A stretch of DNA of 64,000 nt from Mesorhizobium sp. CAU 1732 (GCF_039888675.1 NZ_JBDQQR010000004.1:248001-312000); one strand, 5' to 3'; positions 34,248-43,640 are shown, counted from the stretch's first letter. Made by a program: numbers and translations. Notes: generated by a model from the sequence alone, not told the origin.

Positions 34248-34970
34248 ATGCGCGCTGCCGCGAGCGATCTTCCCCTTGCCTTCGACGACGTATCGCTGAC
34301 CGCAGGCGGGACGACCATCCTCGAACGGCTCAACCTGACCATCGGGCCGGGAGCGCCCACGCTCATCCTTGGCCCCAACGGGTCGGGCAAGACCTCGCTG
34401 CTGCGGCTCAGCATGGGGCTTGCGAGCCCGTCGGCGGGCGTCGTGACGTGGGGCGGCCGTGCGAATGGCGGACCGGGGCGGCGGGCGATCCTGTTCCAGA
34501 AGCCGGTGATGCTGCGCCGTTCGGCCGCCGCGAATGTCGCCTACGGGCTTGCGCAGGCAGGGTGTCCGCGCCGCCTGCGCGCCGCGCGTATCGATGAACT
34601 GCTGGAGCGCGTCGGCCTTACGGCCCTTGCCTCACGCCCGGCGCGCCGGCTTTCCGGCGGCGAGCAGCAGCGGCTGGCGCTTGCCCGTGCGCTGGCGCGG
34701 CAGCCGGAAGTTCTGCTTCTCGACGAGCCGACGGCAAGCCTCGATCCGGCCGCTACGCGCTTCGTAGAAGAAATCATCCTCGCGGCCGCCCATTCGGGCA
34801 CGAAGATCATCATGACGACGCACGATCTCGGCCAGGTGCGCAGGCTTGCGAAGGAAGTCGTGTTTCTGGTCCGCGGCCGTCTCATCGAACAGGGCGAGGC
34901 GGGCGACTTCCTCGACCGGCCCGCGACCCTACAGGGCGCCGCCTTCGTGCGCGGAGACCTCGTCCTTTGA
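34248..34970 (+). CDS. tupC: Tungstate ABC transporter ATP-binding protein TupC
   Basis: The 240-residue ATPase has Walker A GPNGSGKTS near residue 44, signature LSGGEQQRLALARAL near 135 and Walker B LLLDEPTASLD near 158, then the H-loop TTHDLGQ. It lacks the C-terminal molybdate-binding (TOBE) domain of ModC, in keeping with TupC/WtpC. It is co-transcribed with tupB and tupA. The protein energises tungstate uptake, which feeds the tungsten cofactor insertion suggested for this island. Confidence 0.9.
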   Translation: MRAAASDLPLAFDDVSLTAGGTTILERLNLTIGPGAPTLILGPNGSGKTSLLRLSMGLASPSAGVVTWGGRANGGPGRRAILFQKPVMLRRSAAANVAYGLAQAGCPRRLRAARIDELLERVGLTALASRPARRLSGGEQQRLALARALARQPEVLLLDEPTASLDPAATRFVEEIILAAAHSGTKIIMTTHDLGQVRRLAKEVVFLVRGRLIEQGEAGDFLDRPATLQGAAFVRGDLVL

Positions 34971-34989
34971 CAATGAAATGGAGAGTGAG

Positions 34990-35823
34990 ATGCTGACTCG
35001 TCGTGTGTTTTCCAGCCTCGTAGTGGCTCTCATGCTGGCCGGGGCGTCGCCCGCCCTGGCGCAGGATGAGTCGATCGTCGTGGCGTCGACGACGTCGACG
35101 CAGGATTCGGGCCTGTTCGACCACATTCTGCCGCCGTTCAAGGAAACGACCGGCATAGACGTAAAGGTCGTCGCGCAGGGAACCGGGCAGGCGCTCGACA
35201 CCGCCCGCCGCGGCGACGCCGACGTCGTGTTCGTCCATGCCAAGGCGCAGGAGGAGAAGTTCATCGAAGAGGGCTTCGCGACGGAGCGCTTCGACGTGAT
35301 GTACAACGACTTCGTACTGATCGGCCCGAAGAGCGATCCTGCCAGGACCGTCGGCACCGACGACATTGCCAACGCCCTGACCGCCATCAAGGACAAGGAA
35401 GCGCCCTTCGTCTCGCGCGGCGACAAGTCGGGCACCCATTCCGCCGAACTCAACCTCTGGACGGCGGCCGGCGTCGATATCGAGGCGTCGAAAGGGTCGT
35501 GGTACAAGGAGATCGGGCAGGGAATGGGCGCGGCGCTCAATACGGCCTCGGCGATGAATGCCTATGTCCTTTCCGACCGGGCCACCTGGCTGTCGTTCCA
35601 GAACCGTGGCGATCTCGACATCGCGGTCCAGGGCGACAAGCGCCTGTTCAACCAGTACGGCGTCATGCTGGTGAACCCGGAAAAGCACCCGAGCGTCAAA
35701 GTGGAAGCCGGCCAGACCTTCATCGACTGGCTGCTCTCGCGGGAAGGCCAGAATCTGATCGCCGACTACCAGATCGGCGGGGAGCAGCTGTTCTTCCCCA
35801 ACGCGAGCGCCGAGCGCTCCTGA
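34990..35823 (+). CDS. tupA: Tungstate-binding periplasmic protein TupA
   Basis: The 277-residue protein has a signal peptide (cleavage near ALAQ, residue ~25) and the TupA signature STTSTQDSGLFDHILPPF at the mature N-terminus. Further family blocks are GTGQALDTARRGDADVVFVHA and SRGDKSGTHSAELNLW. TupA binds tungstate in preference to molybdate. ATG 34990 is chosen as it starts directly at the signal peptide; an ATG 12 bases upstream is possible. The operon order tupB-C-A differs from the common A-B-C. Its presence is the main evidence that this FDH island uses tungsten. Confidence 0.93.
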   Translation: MLTRRVFSSLVVALMLAGASPALAQDESIVVASTTSTQDSGLFDHILPPFKETTGIDVKVVAQGTGQALDTARRGDADVVFVHAKAQEEKFIEEGFATERFDVMYNDFVLIGPKSDPARTVGTDDIANALTAIKDKEAPFVSRGDKSGTHSAELNLWTAAGVDIEASKGSWYKEIGQGMGAALNTASAMNAYVLSDRATWLSFQNRGDLDIAVQGDKRLFNQYGVMLVNPEKHPSVKVEAGQTFIDWLLSREGQNLIADYQIGGEQLFFPNASAERS

Positions 35824-35864
35824 GCCGGTTGCAAAGGCGTTCCCGTCTGTCCATCATCAAGGGC

Positions 35865-37001
35865 ATGATGAGAACGCCGCCTTCTTCGGGCACCGGCACC
35901 CTGACCACGCTCGAAACCGCGCTTGCCGCGCTGCTCGACGGCGTGTCGCCGGTTGCGCCCTGTTTCGTACCGCTCGAGCAGGCCATGGGCCATATCGCCG
36001 CCGCGATGCCGCCTATCGCGCGGGCACTCCCTTCCCGTGATATCGCCGCTCTCGACGGCTGGGCGTGCCGCGCGCTCGAGCTTGTGGGCGCGTCGGCCTA
36101 TTCGCCGCTGGCGCTGCCGGCCGCCCCCGTCTGGGTGGAAGCAGGCGATGCCATGCCGTCGGGGACGGACTGTCTGCTGCATGCCGACCTCATCGATTGC
36201 AGCATGCCGATCGCCATGGCCGTTGGCGAGGCCGTGCCCGGTCAGGGCATGCGCCGCAGAGGCGAGGACATGGCCGAGGGACGCCCGCCGGTCCTCGAAG
36301 GAGAGACAATCCGCGCCGCCGATCTGCTGGTCGCGCGTCAGGCGGGATTGCAGCAGCTTGCGGTGCGCGAACCTCGCGTTCGGGTGATCGACATTGAAGC
36401 GGCGAACCACGAAACAGTCGCGACACACCTCATCCGTGAAAGCGTGACGGCGTCGAATGCCGCGATCGCTCAAACCGAAACCACGCTTCGTGATGCCGCC
36501 TCGATCGCGGCGAGACTTGATGGCGAAGCCTGCGATCTTCTGCTGCTGGTCGGCGGCACCGGTGAGGGCCGTGCCGATGCGACGGCCGAGGCCCTCGCGC
36601 GGCGCAACGCGCTGATTGCGCATCGCCTCGCCTTGAAGCCCGGTACCACAACCGCGATCGGCCGGTTCGGCGGCATGCCGGTGATTGCTTTGCCGGGTGC
36701 GCCGGAACACGCCTTTGCCGGATTTCTGGCGCTTGTCCGGCCGGTTCTGGATCGCCTGGCGATCCGATCTGAACGGCCGGTAAGCCGCCTGCCGCTTTCG
36801 CGGAAAATCTCGTCGACGGTCGGGCTATGCGAGATCGTCCTGCTCGGCAGGGAGCAGGATATGTGGATGCCGCTCGCCACCGGCGATTTTTCATTGGAGG
36901 CCATGCGCCTTGCCGACGCATGGCTCGCCGTGCCAGGCGATTGCGAAGGATATGCCGCCGGCGCGCCCGTTTCCGCCTTCACGCTTCGCAGCCCGAACTG
37001 A
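35865..37001 (+). CDS. Divergent MoeA-like protein without the TGDEL motif
   Basis: The 378-residue protein is clearly MoeA-related but degenerate. It retains IAALDGWACRA (MoeA DGYA region), KPGTTTAIG and ALPGAPEHAFAGF, but the usual STGDEL strand reads VIDIEAANHE and the SGGxSxGxxD loop reads VGGTGEGRADA. Residues needed by MoeA for metal insertion are therefore changed. It may be a partner subunit for the neighbouring MoeA, a metal-specific carrier or a regulator. The start at ATG 35865 (a second ATG follows) lies 42 bases after tupA, in the same operon. The second half is closer to MoeA than the first. Confidence 0.82.
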   Translation: MMRTPPSSGTGTLTTLETALAALLDGVSPVAPCFVPLEQAMGHIAAAMPPIARALPSRDIAALDGWACRALELVGASAYSPLALPAAPVWVEAGDAMPSGTDCLLHADLIDCSMPIAMAVGEAVPGQGMRRRGEDMAEGRPPVLEGETIRAADLLVARQAGLQQLAVREPRVRVIDIEAANHETVATHLIRESVTASNAAIAQTETTLRDAASIAARLDGEACDLLLLVGGTGEGRADATAEALARRNALIAHRLALKPGTTTAIGRFGGMPVIALPGAPEHAFAGFLALVRPVLDRLAIRSERPVSRLPLSRKISSTVGLCEIVLLGREQDMWMPLATGDFSLEAMRLADAWLAVPGDCEGYAAGAPVSAFTLRSPN

Positions 37002-37010
37002 GTCAGCCGC

Positions 37011-38975
37011 ATGACGACCTATCCACACTCGATCCGTCTTGAAACCGAGCAGCAGCAATTCCTGACGATATTGTCGCGCGAGGATGCGCTGGCGCGCTTT
37101 CAGGCAGCGCTGTTTCCCCGCTCCGTGCCATCCGAAACACGGGCCCTGGCCGACGCGCTCGGACTGCCGCTTTCCGAAGACATAACGGCCCCGATCGACG
37201 TGCCGCCTTTCGACCGTTCCAATGTCGATGGATTCGCGTTGCGGGCGGCCGACCTCATGTCCGCCTCACAGGCGCGTCCCGTTCAACTCACACTCAACCC
37301 GGAATCCATCACCTGCGGTACGCTTCCGAGATTTCCCGTGCTGGGCGGGTCCGCAACCCCTATCGCTACCGGCGGACCGCTGCCGCGCGGCGCCGATGCC
37401 ATCATCATGGTGGAGCATACGCATCCGGTCGAGGCGAATTCCATCGAGGTGAGGCGCGCCGTCTCGCCCGGTCAGTTCGTTTCCAGCGCCGGATCTGATA
37501 TGGCGCAGGGCGAGGTCCTGCTCCGCGCGGGCACAGTGATCGGTTCGCGCGAGATCGGCATGCTCGCGGCCTGCGGCATCGCGCAGGTAGCGGTGGCCCG
37601 CAGGCTGCGCGTTGCCATCCTTTCTACCGGGGACGAGCTCGTCCAGCCGGGAGAGAAGCTGCGCCCGGCCGGCATTTACGACGCCAATGGCCCGATCATC
37701 AGCGCGGCAATCGTCGAGAACGGCGGCGAGGCGCATTTCCTCGGCGCGTTTCCGGACGACGAAGCCGGACTCGAGAAAGCGATGCGCGAGGCGCTCGCCG
37801 CGCATGACGTGCTGATCCTGTCCGGCGGCACCTCCAAGGGCGCCGGAGATGTCAGTCATCGCATCATCGACCGGCTTGGAAAGCCAGGCATCATCGCCCA
37901 TGGCGTGGCGCTCAAGCCCGGAAAACCGCTCTGCCTGGCAGTATGCGACGACAAACCGGTCATCATCCTGCCGGGATTTCCGACATCGGCCATGTTCACC
38001 TTTCACGACATGGTGGTGCCCGTGCTGCGGCGCATGGCAGGGCTGCCGCCACGCGTCGATGCGCAGGTCAGCGCGCAACTTCCGTTCCGGGTCCCATCCG
38101 AGCTCGGGCGCACCGAATTCGTGATGGTCTCGCTGGTGCAGGGGCGCGAGGGGCTCGCGGCCTATGCGACCGGCAAGGGCTCGGGCGCCATCACCTCCTT
38201 CACCCAGGCGGACGGCTTCGTCCGCATCGAGGCCCTTTCCGACCACCTGCCGGCAGGAAGCCAGGTGCCGGTGACGCTGTTCACGCCACAGGTCCGCGTG
38301 CCCGACCTCGTTATCATCGGCAGCCACTGTACCGGCCTCGATCTCGTCATCGGGGAACTCTCGCGCGAGGCGGTTTCGGTGCGTTCGCTGGCTGTTGGAA
38401 GCCTGGGCGGCCTTGCCGCGGCCAAACGTGGCGAGTGCGACCTTGCGCCGATCCATCTGCTCGACCCGTCAACGCAAACCTACAACACGTCCTTTCTTAG
38501 CGACGGGCTCGAACTCGTGCCGGGCTGGCGGCGGATGCAGGGCCTCGTATTCCGCCTAGGCGACGCGCGCTTCGAAGGTCGCGGCGCGCAGGAGGCGGTG
38601 CAGGCGGCTCTGGCCGATCCCGAGTGCATGATGGTCAACCGCAACCAGGGCGCCGGCACGCGCATCCTGATCGACCAGTTGCTCGGCCTGGCACGCCCCG
38701 ATGGTTACTGGAACCAGCCGCGATCGCACAATGCCGTCGCTGCCGCTGTCGTCCAGAAACGTGCCGATTGGGGGGTCACGATCGCGCCTGTCGCGCACGC
38801 GGCAGGGCTCGGCTTCACACCGCTGACGCAGGAACACTACGATTTCGCGCTTGTCTCGGACCGCAGGGACAAGGCAGCGGTGCAGGCGTTTCTGGCGGCT
38901 TTGCAGCGTCCTGGAACCCATGCGGCGCTGGAAAAGGCGGGGTTTACAAGCGCCTCCCGACCGGGCGTCGATTGA
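37011..38975 (+). CDS. MoeA fused to a C-terminal periplasmic-binding-like domain
   Basis: The 654-residue protein combines a canonical MoeA (residues ~15-420: NVDGFALRA, LSTGDELVQPGEKL, LSGGTSKGAGD, LKPGKPLCL, LPGFPTSAMF) with a PBP-like ligand domain (residues ~430-654: NRNQGAGTRILIDQLLG, then VQKRADWGVTIAP). The second domain is homologous to the effector domain of the HTH regulator at 32583. It is cytoplasmic, having no leader. It probably inserts tungstate or molybdate into molybdopterin while sensing or concentrating the oxyanion. It follows the degenerate MoeA by nine bases, so the two are co-translated. It is the third MoeA homologue of the island. Confidence 0.88.
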   Translation: MTTYPHSIRLETEQQQFLTILSREDALARFQAALFPRSVPSETRALADALGLPLSEDITAPIDVPPFDRSNVDGFALRAADLMSASQARPVQLTLNPESITCGTLPRFPVLGGSATPIATGGPLPRGADAIIMVEHTHPVEANSIEVRRAVSPGQFVSSAGSDMAQGEVLLRAGTVIGSREIGMLAACGIAQVAVARRLRVAILSTGDELVQPGEKLRPAGIYDANGPIISAAIVENGGEAHFLGAFPDDEAGLEKAMREALAAHDVLILSGGTSKGAGDVSHRIIDRLGKPGIIAHGVALKPGKPLCLAVCDDKPVIILPGFPTSAMFTFHDMVVPVLRRMAGLPPRVDAQVSAQLPFRVPSELGRTEFVMVSLVQGREGLAAYATGKGSGAITSFTQADGFVRIEALSDHLPAGSQVPVTLFTPQVRVPDLVIIGSHCTGLDLVIGELSREAVSVRSLAVGSLGGLAAAKRGECDLAPIHLLDPSTQTYNTSFLSDGLELVPGWRRMQGLVFRLGDARFEGRGAQEAVQAALADPECMMVNRNQGAGTRILIDQLLGLARPDGYWNQPRSHNAVAAAVVQKRADWGVTIAPVAHAAGLGFTPLTQEHYDFALVSDRRDKAAVQAFLAALQRPGTHAALEKAGFTSASRPGVD

Positions 38976-39166
38976 CGCCGGGATGCCGGCTCAGGCACGA
39001 ATAGCGATAGTATGACATGGTTGCGTAACGGTCCGCCGCCGCCGCAGGCTGACACGGAATATGCACATAGGTCGCACAAAGACCATATCGTGCCTCATAA
39101 TCAATAGCCGTGGCCACCCGAGATGTCATTAAGGGAGCTGGACGTTTCGTTGGAGGAGATCAACAC
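38976..39166 (+). promoter_or_regulatory. Upstream region of the NAD-linked FDH operon
   Basis: The 191-base gap before the FDH operon carries a 13-base sequence ATGGTTGCGTAAC (39017-39029) that also occurs right after tusA at 56231-56243, and the near-palindrome TATGCACATA (39060-39069). The AT content rises toward 39100. The promoter is presumably here; specific boxes are not clear. Confidence 0.4.
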
Positions 39167-40840
39167 ATGACAATGCAGGAACGGCGGCGCAAGGATCGCG
39201 GGCCAAAGGGCCGGCCGCTGGATGACGTTGCGCTCGGCGAGGTTGTGGCGTTGCTGGGTTCGCGCGGTCGTCGTCGCGACCTGCTGATCGAGTTCCTGCA
39301 TCTGATCCAGGATCGCTATGGTCATCTATCGGCCCGGCATTTGCGGGCGCTGGCGCACGAGATGAGACTGGCGCAGGCGGAAGTCTACGAAGTCGCTTCC
39401 TTCTACGACCATTTCGATGTCGTCAAGGAAGGAGAAACGCCACCCGCACCGCTGACGATCCGGGTTTGCGACTCGGTGAGCTGCATGCTGGCCGGGGCCG
39501 AGACGCTGGTCGGCGCGCTGCAGCAAACGGCGGATCCGGCTTCCATCCGCGTCGTGCGCGCGCCTTGCATGGGCCGCTGCGCTGGCGCACCGGCGGCCCG
39601 CATCGGCGACCGCGAGGTCGATCACGCGACGGCAGAAAGCCTGCTCCGGATGGCCGCCAATGACGACACCGACGTGGTGACGCCGGCCTACACCACACTC
39701 GATACCTACCGTTCCGAAGGCGGCTACCGGCTGCTCGACAAGGTGCGCAAAAGCGAGGTCACGCCCGAAGCCCTGATGGCGACGATGCAGGGCGCTGGCC
39801 TGCGCGGGCTTGGCGGGGCCGGGTTCCCGGCCGGCAAGAAGTGGGAATTCGTGCGCTCCTATGCCGGGCCGCGCCTGATGTCGATCAATGGTGACGAGGG
39901 CGAGCCCGGCACCTTCAAGGACCGCGTCTATCTGGAACGCGACCCGCATCGCACACTGGAAGGCGCGCTGATCGCCGCCCATGCGGTCGAGGCCGAGCGT
40001 ATCTATTTCTACATGCGCGACGAATATCCAGCCGTGCTGCACATCCTGCGCACCGAGATCGCAGCCCTTGAGGCGGCGGGCATTGCCGCCCCCGGCTTCA
40101 TCGAGCTGCGGCGTGGGGCCGGCGCCTATATCTGCGGCGAGGAAAGCGCGATGCTGGAATCGATCGAAGGCAAGCGCGGTCTGCCGCGCCACCGCCCACC
40201 CTATATCGCCGAGGTCGGCCTGTTCGGCCGTCCGACCCTCAACCACAATGTCGAGACGCTGTGGTGGATCCGCGACATCGTCGAAAAGGGCGCGCAATGG
40301 TTCGCCTCCCTCGGCAAGGAAGGGCATCCGAGCGTCCGCTCGTGGTCGGTCTCGGGGCGGGTGAAAAACCCCGGCGTCAAGCTCGCGCCGGCCGGCGTCA
40401 CCGTGCGCGAACTCATCGAGGAGCACTGCGGCGGCATGGCCGACGGCCACAGCTTCAAGGCCTATCTGCCGGGCGGCGCTTCGGGCGGCATATTGCCCGC
40501 CTCGATGGGCGACATCCCGCTGGATTTCGGCGGGGAACTGGCCAAGCAGGGCGCCTTCGTCGGCTCGCATGCCGTCGTTGTCTTCTCGGATCACGACAGC
40601 GCCAAGGCGGCGACACTGAACCTGCTGAAATTCTTCAAGCATGAGAGCTGCGGCCAGTGCACGCCGTGCCGCGAAGGCACCGGCAAGATGGTGGCGCTGC
40701 TGGAGACGGACGGCACACTGGACGAGGAGGGGCTGCGTGACCTTGAGATGGTGATGCGCGATTCCTCCATCTGCGGTCTGGGCCAGGCTGCGCCCAATCC
40801 GGTCAACCACTTGCTGACGCATTTCCGCGAGGACATCTGA
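39167..40840 (+). CDS. NAD-dependent formate dehydrogenase flavoprotein subunit (NuoE-NuoF fusion)
   Basis: The 557-residue protein fuses a thioredoxin-like [2Fe-2S] NuoE domain (residues ~1-165; Cys in CDSVSC and CMGRC) to a NuoF-like FMN/NAD domain (GLGGAGFPAGKKW, the YICGEESAML block, and SCGQCTPCREG for a [4Fe-4S]). It takes electrons from the catalytic subunit and reduces NAD+. ATG 39167 has a strong ribosome site GGAGGAG; the open frame 19 codons upstream is rejected. This organisation matches the Methylobacterium Fdh1 beta subunit, whose holoenzyme contains tungsten; that comparison is from recall. It is co-transcribed with the alpha subunit one base downstream. Confidence 0.93.
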   Translation: MTMQERRRKDRGPKGRPLDDVALGEVVALLGSRGRRRDLLIEFLHLIQDRYGHLSARHLRALAHEMRLAQAEVYEVASFYDHFDVVKEGETPPAPLTIRVCDSVSCMLAGAETLVGALQQTADPASIRVVRAPCMGRCAGAPAARIGDREVDHATAESLLRMAANDDTDVVTPAYTTLDTYRSEGGYRLLDKVRKSEVTPEALMATMQGAGLRGLGGAGFPAGKKWEFVRSYAGPRLMSINGDEGEPGTFKDRVYLERDPHRTLEGALIAAHAVEAERIYFYMRDEYPAVLHILRTEIAALEAAGIAAPGFIELRRGAGAYICGEESAMLESIEGKRGLPRHRPPYIAEVGLFGRPTLNHNVETLWWIRDIVEKGAQWFASLGKEGHPSVRSWSVSGRVKNPGVKLAPAGVTVRELIEEHCGGMADGHSFKAYLPGGASGGILPASMGDIPLDFGGELAKQGAFVGSHAVVVFSDHDSAKAATLNLLKFFKHESCGQCTPCREGTGKMVALLETDGTLDEEGLRDLEMVMRDSSICGLGQAAPNPVNHLLTHFREDI

Positions 40841-40841
40841 G

Positions 40842-43640
40842 ATGACGGGTACGGTTGAATTTACGCTGGACGGAAGAGCAGTCACCGCCACCGAAGGCGA
40901 GACCATCTGGGAGGTGGCCAGACGCGAGGGAACCAGCATCCCGCATCTGTGCCATGTCGACCTGCCGGGCTATCGCACCGACGGCAACTGCCGCGCCTGC
41001 ATGGTCGACATCGAAGGCGAGCGCGTTCTCGCCGCCTCCTGCATCCGCAAGCCGACCGCCGGCATGGTGGTCAAGACCGATACCGAGCGTGCCGAGAAGT
41101 CGCGCGCGATGGTGTTCGAGCTGCTCGCCAGCAACATGCGCCCGGCCGAAGAAGGCCCCGACAACCAGTCGGCCTTCTGGCAATGGGCCTCCTCGATGGG
41201 CGTTTCGGGCAGCGGCCGCTATCCGTCCAAATTCGACGCCGCCGAAACGGCTGAATTCGACATCTCCAACCCGGCGATCGCTGTCAACCTCGATGCCTGC
41301 ATCGCTTGTGGCGCCTGCGTGCGCGCCTGCCGCGAGGTTCAGGTCAACGACGTCATCGGCATGGCCGATCGCGGCGACCACACGATTCCCGTCTTTGACA
41401 TGCACGACCCGATGGGCCTGTCGACATGCGTGACCTGCGGTGAATGCGTGCAGGCCTGCCCTACCGGCGCGCTGTATGAAAAGACGCTGATGGACGAAGC
41501 GGCAAAGACCCGTGTCGTCCAGGACTTCGACAGGGTTGTCGACACGCTTTGCCCGTTCTGCGGCGTCGGCTGCCAGACCACGGTCGCCGTCAAGGACAAC
41601 AGGATCGTCCAGATCGACGGCCGCAACGGCCCGGCCAACGAAAACCGGCTTTGCGTCAAGGGCCGCTTCGGCTTCGACTATGCCATGTCGCCCGAGCGGC
41701 TGAACGTGCCACTGATCCGCCGCGACGACGCGCCCAAATCAGGCGATGCCGACATGCGCAATGTCGATCCCCTCACGGTATTCCGCGAGGCGACCTGGGA
41801 AGAGGCGCTGGAGCGTGCCGCCGGTGGGCTGAAGTCCATTCTCCTCCAGCATGGCGGCAGCGCGCTGGCCGGTTTCGGCTCGGCCAAGGGCTCCAACGAG
41901 GAAGCCTATCTGTTCCAGAAATTCATCCGCCAGGGGTTCGGCACAAACAATGTCGACCACTGCACCCGCCTGTGCCATGCCTCCTCGGTGGCGGCACTCA
42001 TGGAAGGCGTCGGGTCCGGCGCGGTGTCGGCACCGTTCATGGATGCCCTGAAGGCCGATTGCGTCATCGTCATCGGTGCGCGTCCGACCACCAACCATCC
42101 GGTCGCCGCCACCTACTTCAAGCAGGCGGTCAAGCGCGGCACCAAGCTCATCGTCATCGACCCGCGCGGCCAGGATTTGATGCGCCACGCCACCCATTCG
42201 CTGCGCTTCAAGCCCGGCAGCGACGTCGCGATGCTCAACGCGTTTCTCCACGTCATCATCGAGGAAAAGCTCTATGACGAGCAGTATATCCAGGCAAATG
42301 TCACCGGCTTCGAGGCCCTGAAGGAGAAGGTCAAGGACTTCTCCCCCGAGGAGATGGCCAAGGTCTGCGGCATCGAGGCCTCCGTGCTGCGCGACGTGGC
42401 TCGCACCTATGCCAAGTCCGAACGCTCGATGATCTTCTGGGGCATGGGTATTTCCCAGCACACCCACGGCACCGACAATTCGCGCTGCCTGATCGCGCTG
42501 GCGCTGATCACCGGTCATGTCGGGCGCCCCGGTACCGGACTGCACCCGCTGCGTGGCCAAAATAACGTCCAGGGCGCATCCGATGCCGGACTGATCCCGA
42601 TGTATTATCCCGACTACAAGTCGGTGGAGAACATCGACATTCGCGGTCAGTACGAGAATTTCTGGGGTCAGACGCTCGACCCCAAGCGCGGCCTGACCGT
42701 GGTCGAGATCATCGACGCCATCCATGCCGATGAGATCAGGGGCATGTATATCATGGGCGAGAACCCGGCCATGTCGGACCCCGACCAGACCCATGCCCGC
42801 GCCGCTCTGGCCAAGCTCGATCATCTGGTGGTGCAGGACATCTTCCTGACCGAAACCGCCTGGCATGCCGATGTGGTGCTGCCGGCCTCGGCGCATGCCG
42901 AGAAGCTCGGCACCTACTCCAACACCAACCGACAGGTGCAGATCGGGCGGCCGGCCCTCGACCTGCCCGGCGAGGCACGCCAGGACCTCGACCTGATCAT
43001 CGCGCTTGCCGAGCGCATGGGTCTGGACTGGAACTACACCCATGTCTCGGAAGTCTACACCGAGATGGCACAGGTGATGCCTTCGCTCAAACATATCTCC
43101 TGGGAGCGCATCGAGCGCGAAGGCTCGGTCATCTACCCCGCCGACGGCCCAGACGTGCCAGGCAACGAGGTCGTCTTCAGCTCAGGCTTCCCGACTTCCG
43201 ATGGACGTGGCCGTATCACGCCGGCCGATCTGTTGCCTCCGGACGAAGTTCCGGACGAAGACTATCCGCTGGTCCTCACCACGGGGCGCATCCTCGAGCA
43301 TTGGCATACTGGTGCGATGACACGGCGCGCCGGCGTGCTCAATGCCATCGAGCCCTACGGCATCGCGGCCATGAATCCGTTTGAGATCGAGCGCAGGCTT
43401 CTCACGGCGGGCGACATCGTCGAGGTCGAAACAAGGCGCGGCACGGTCGAGGCAATCCTGCGGGCCGACCGGGAAGTGGCCGACGGCATGGTGTTCATGC
43501 CGTTCTGCTTCAACGAAAGCCCCGCCAACAAGCTGACCAACCCTATGCTGGACCCGTACGGCAAGATACCGGAGTTCAAATATTGCGCCGCGCGCATTGG
43601 GCTGGCGTTACCCGCGGCGGAAACCGTGGACGCTCTATAG
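40842..43640 (+). CDS. NAD-dependent formate dehydrogenase catalytic subunit, Cys-type
   Basis: The 932-residue cytoplasmic enzyme has a NuoG-like N-terminal part: a [2Fe-2S] domain (HLCHVDLPGY...NCRAC), then CIACGACVRACR and CVTCGECVQACP clusters. The bis-MGD catalytic domain follows with a further [4Fe-4S] (CPFCGVGCQ). The metal ligand is Cys378 followed by His379 (TRLCHASSV); no selenocysteine codon is present. There is no Tat leader, in contrast to the FdoG paralogue, so formate oxidation here is cytoplasmic and NAD-linked. The stop at 43640 ends the FDH island. Tungsten is likely from the linked tup genes, but this is inference. Confidence 0.94.
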   Translation: MTGTVEFTLDGRAVTATEGETIWEVARREGTSIPHLCHVDLPGYRTDGNCRACMVDIEGERVLAASCIRKPTAGMVVKTDTERAEKSRAMVFELLASNMRPAEEGPDNQSAFWQWASSMGVSGSGRYPSKFDAAETAEFDISNPAIAVNLDACIACGACVRACREVQVNDVIGMADRGDHTIPVFDMHDPMGLSTCVTCGECVQACPTGALYEKTLMDEAAKTRVVQDFDRVVDTLCPFCGVGCQTTVAVKDNRIVQIDGRNGPANENRLCVKGRFGFDYAMSPERLNVPLIRRDDAPKSGDADMRNVDPLTVFREATWEEALERAAGGLKSILLQHGGSALAGFGSAKGSNEEAYLFQKFIRQGFGTNNVDHCTRLCHASSVAALMEGVGSGAVSAPFMDALKADCVIVIGARPTTNHPVAATYFKQAVKRGTKLIVIDPRGQDLMRHATHSLRFKPGSDVAMLNAFLHVIIEEKLYDEQYIQANVTGFEALKEKVKDFSPEEMAKVCGIEASVLRDVARTYAKSERSMIFWGMGISQHTHGTDNSRCLIALALITGHVGRPGTGLHPLRGQNNVQGASDAGLIPMYYPDYKSVENIDIRGQYENFWGQTLDPKRGLTVVEIIDAIHADEIRGMYIMGENPAMSDPDQTHARAALAKLDHLVVQDIFLTETAWHADVVLPASAHAEKLGTYSNTNRQVQIGRPALDLPGEARQDLDLIIALAERMGLDWNYTHVSEVYTEMAQVMPSLKHISWERIEREGSVIYPADGPDVPGNEVVFSSGFPTSDGRGRITPADLLPPDEVPDEDYPLVLTTGRILEHWHTGAMTRRAGVLNAIEPYGIAAMNPFEIERRLLTAGDIVEVETRRGTVEAILRADREVADGMVFMPFCFNESPANKLTNPMLDPYGKIPEFKYCAARIGLALPAAETVDAL

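Noticed and set aside
39326..40939. 537-codon minus-strand frame opposite the NuoEF-like gene
   Set aside because: It mirrors a well-conserved coding sequence; composition is His/Arg/Ala-rich with no family motif and no ribosome site.
41739..43094. 451-codon minus-strand frame opposite the FDH catalytic subunit
   Set aside because: A shadow of strong GC bias in the real gene; no motifs.
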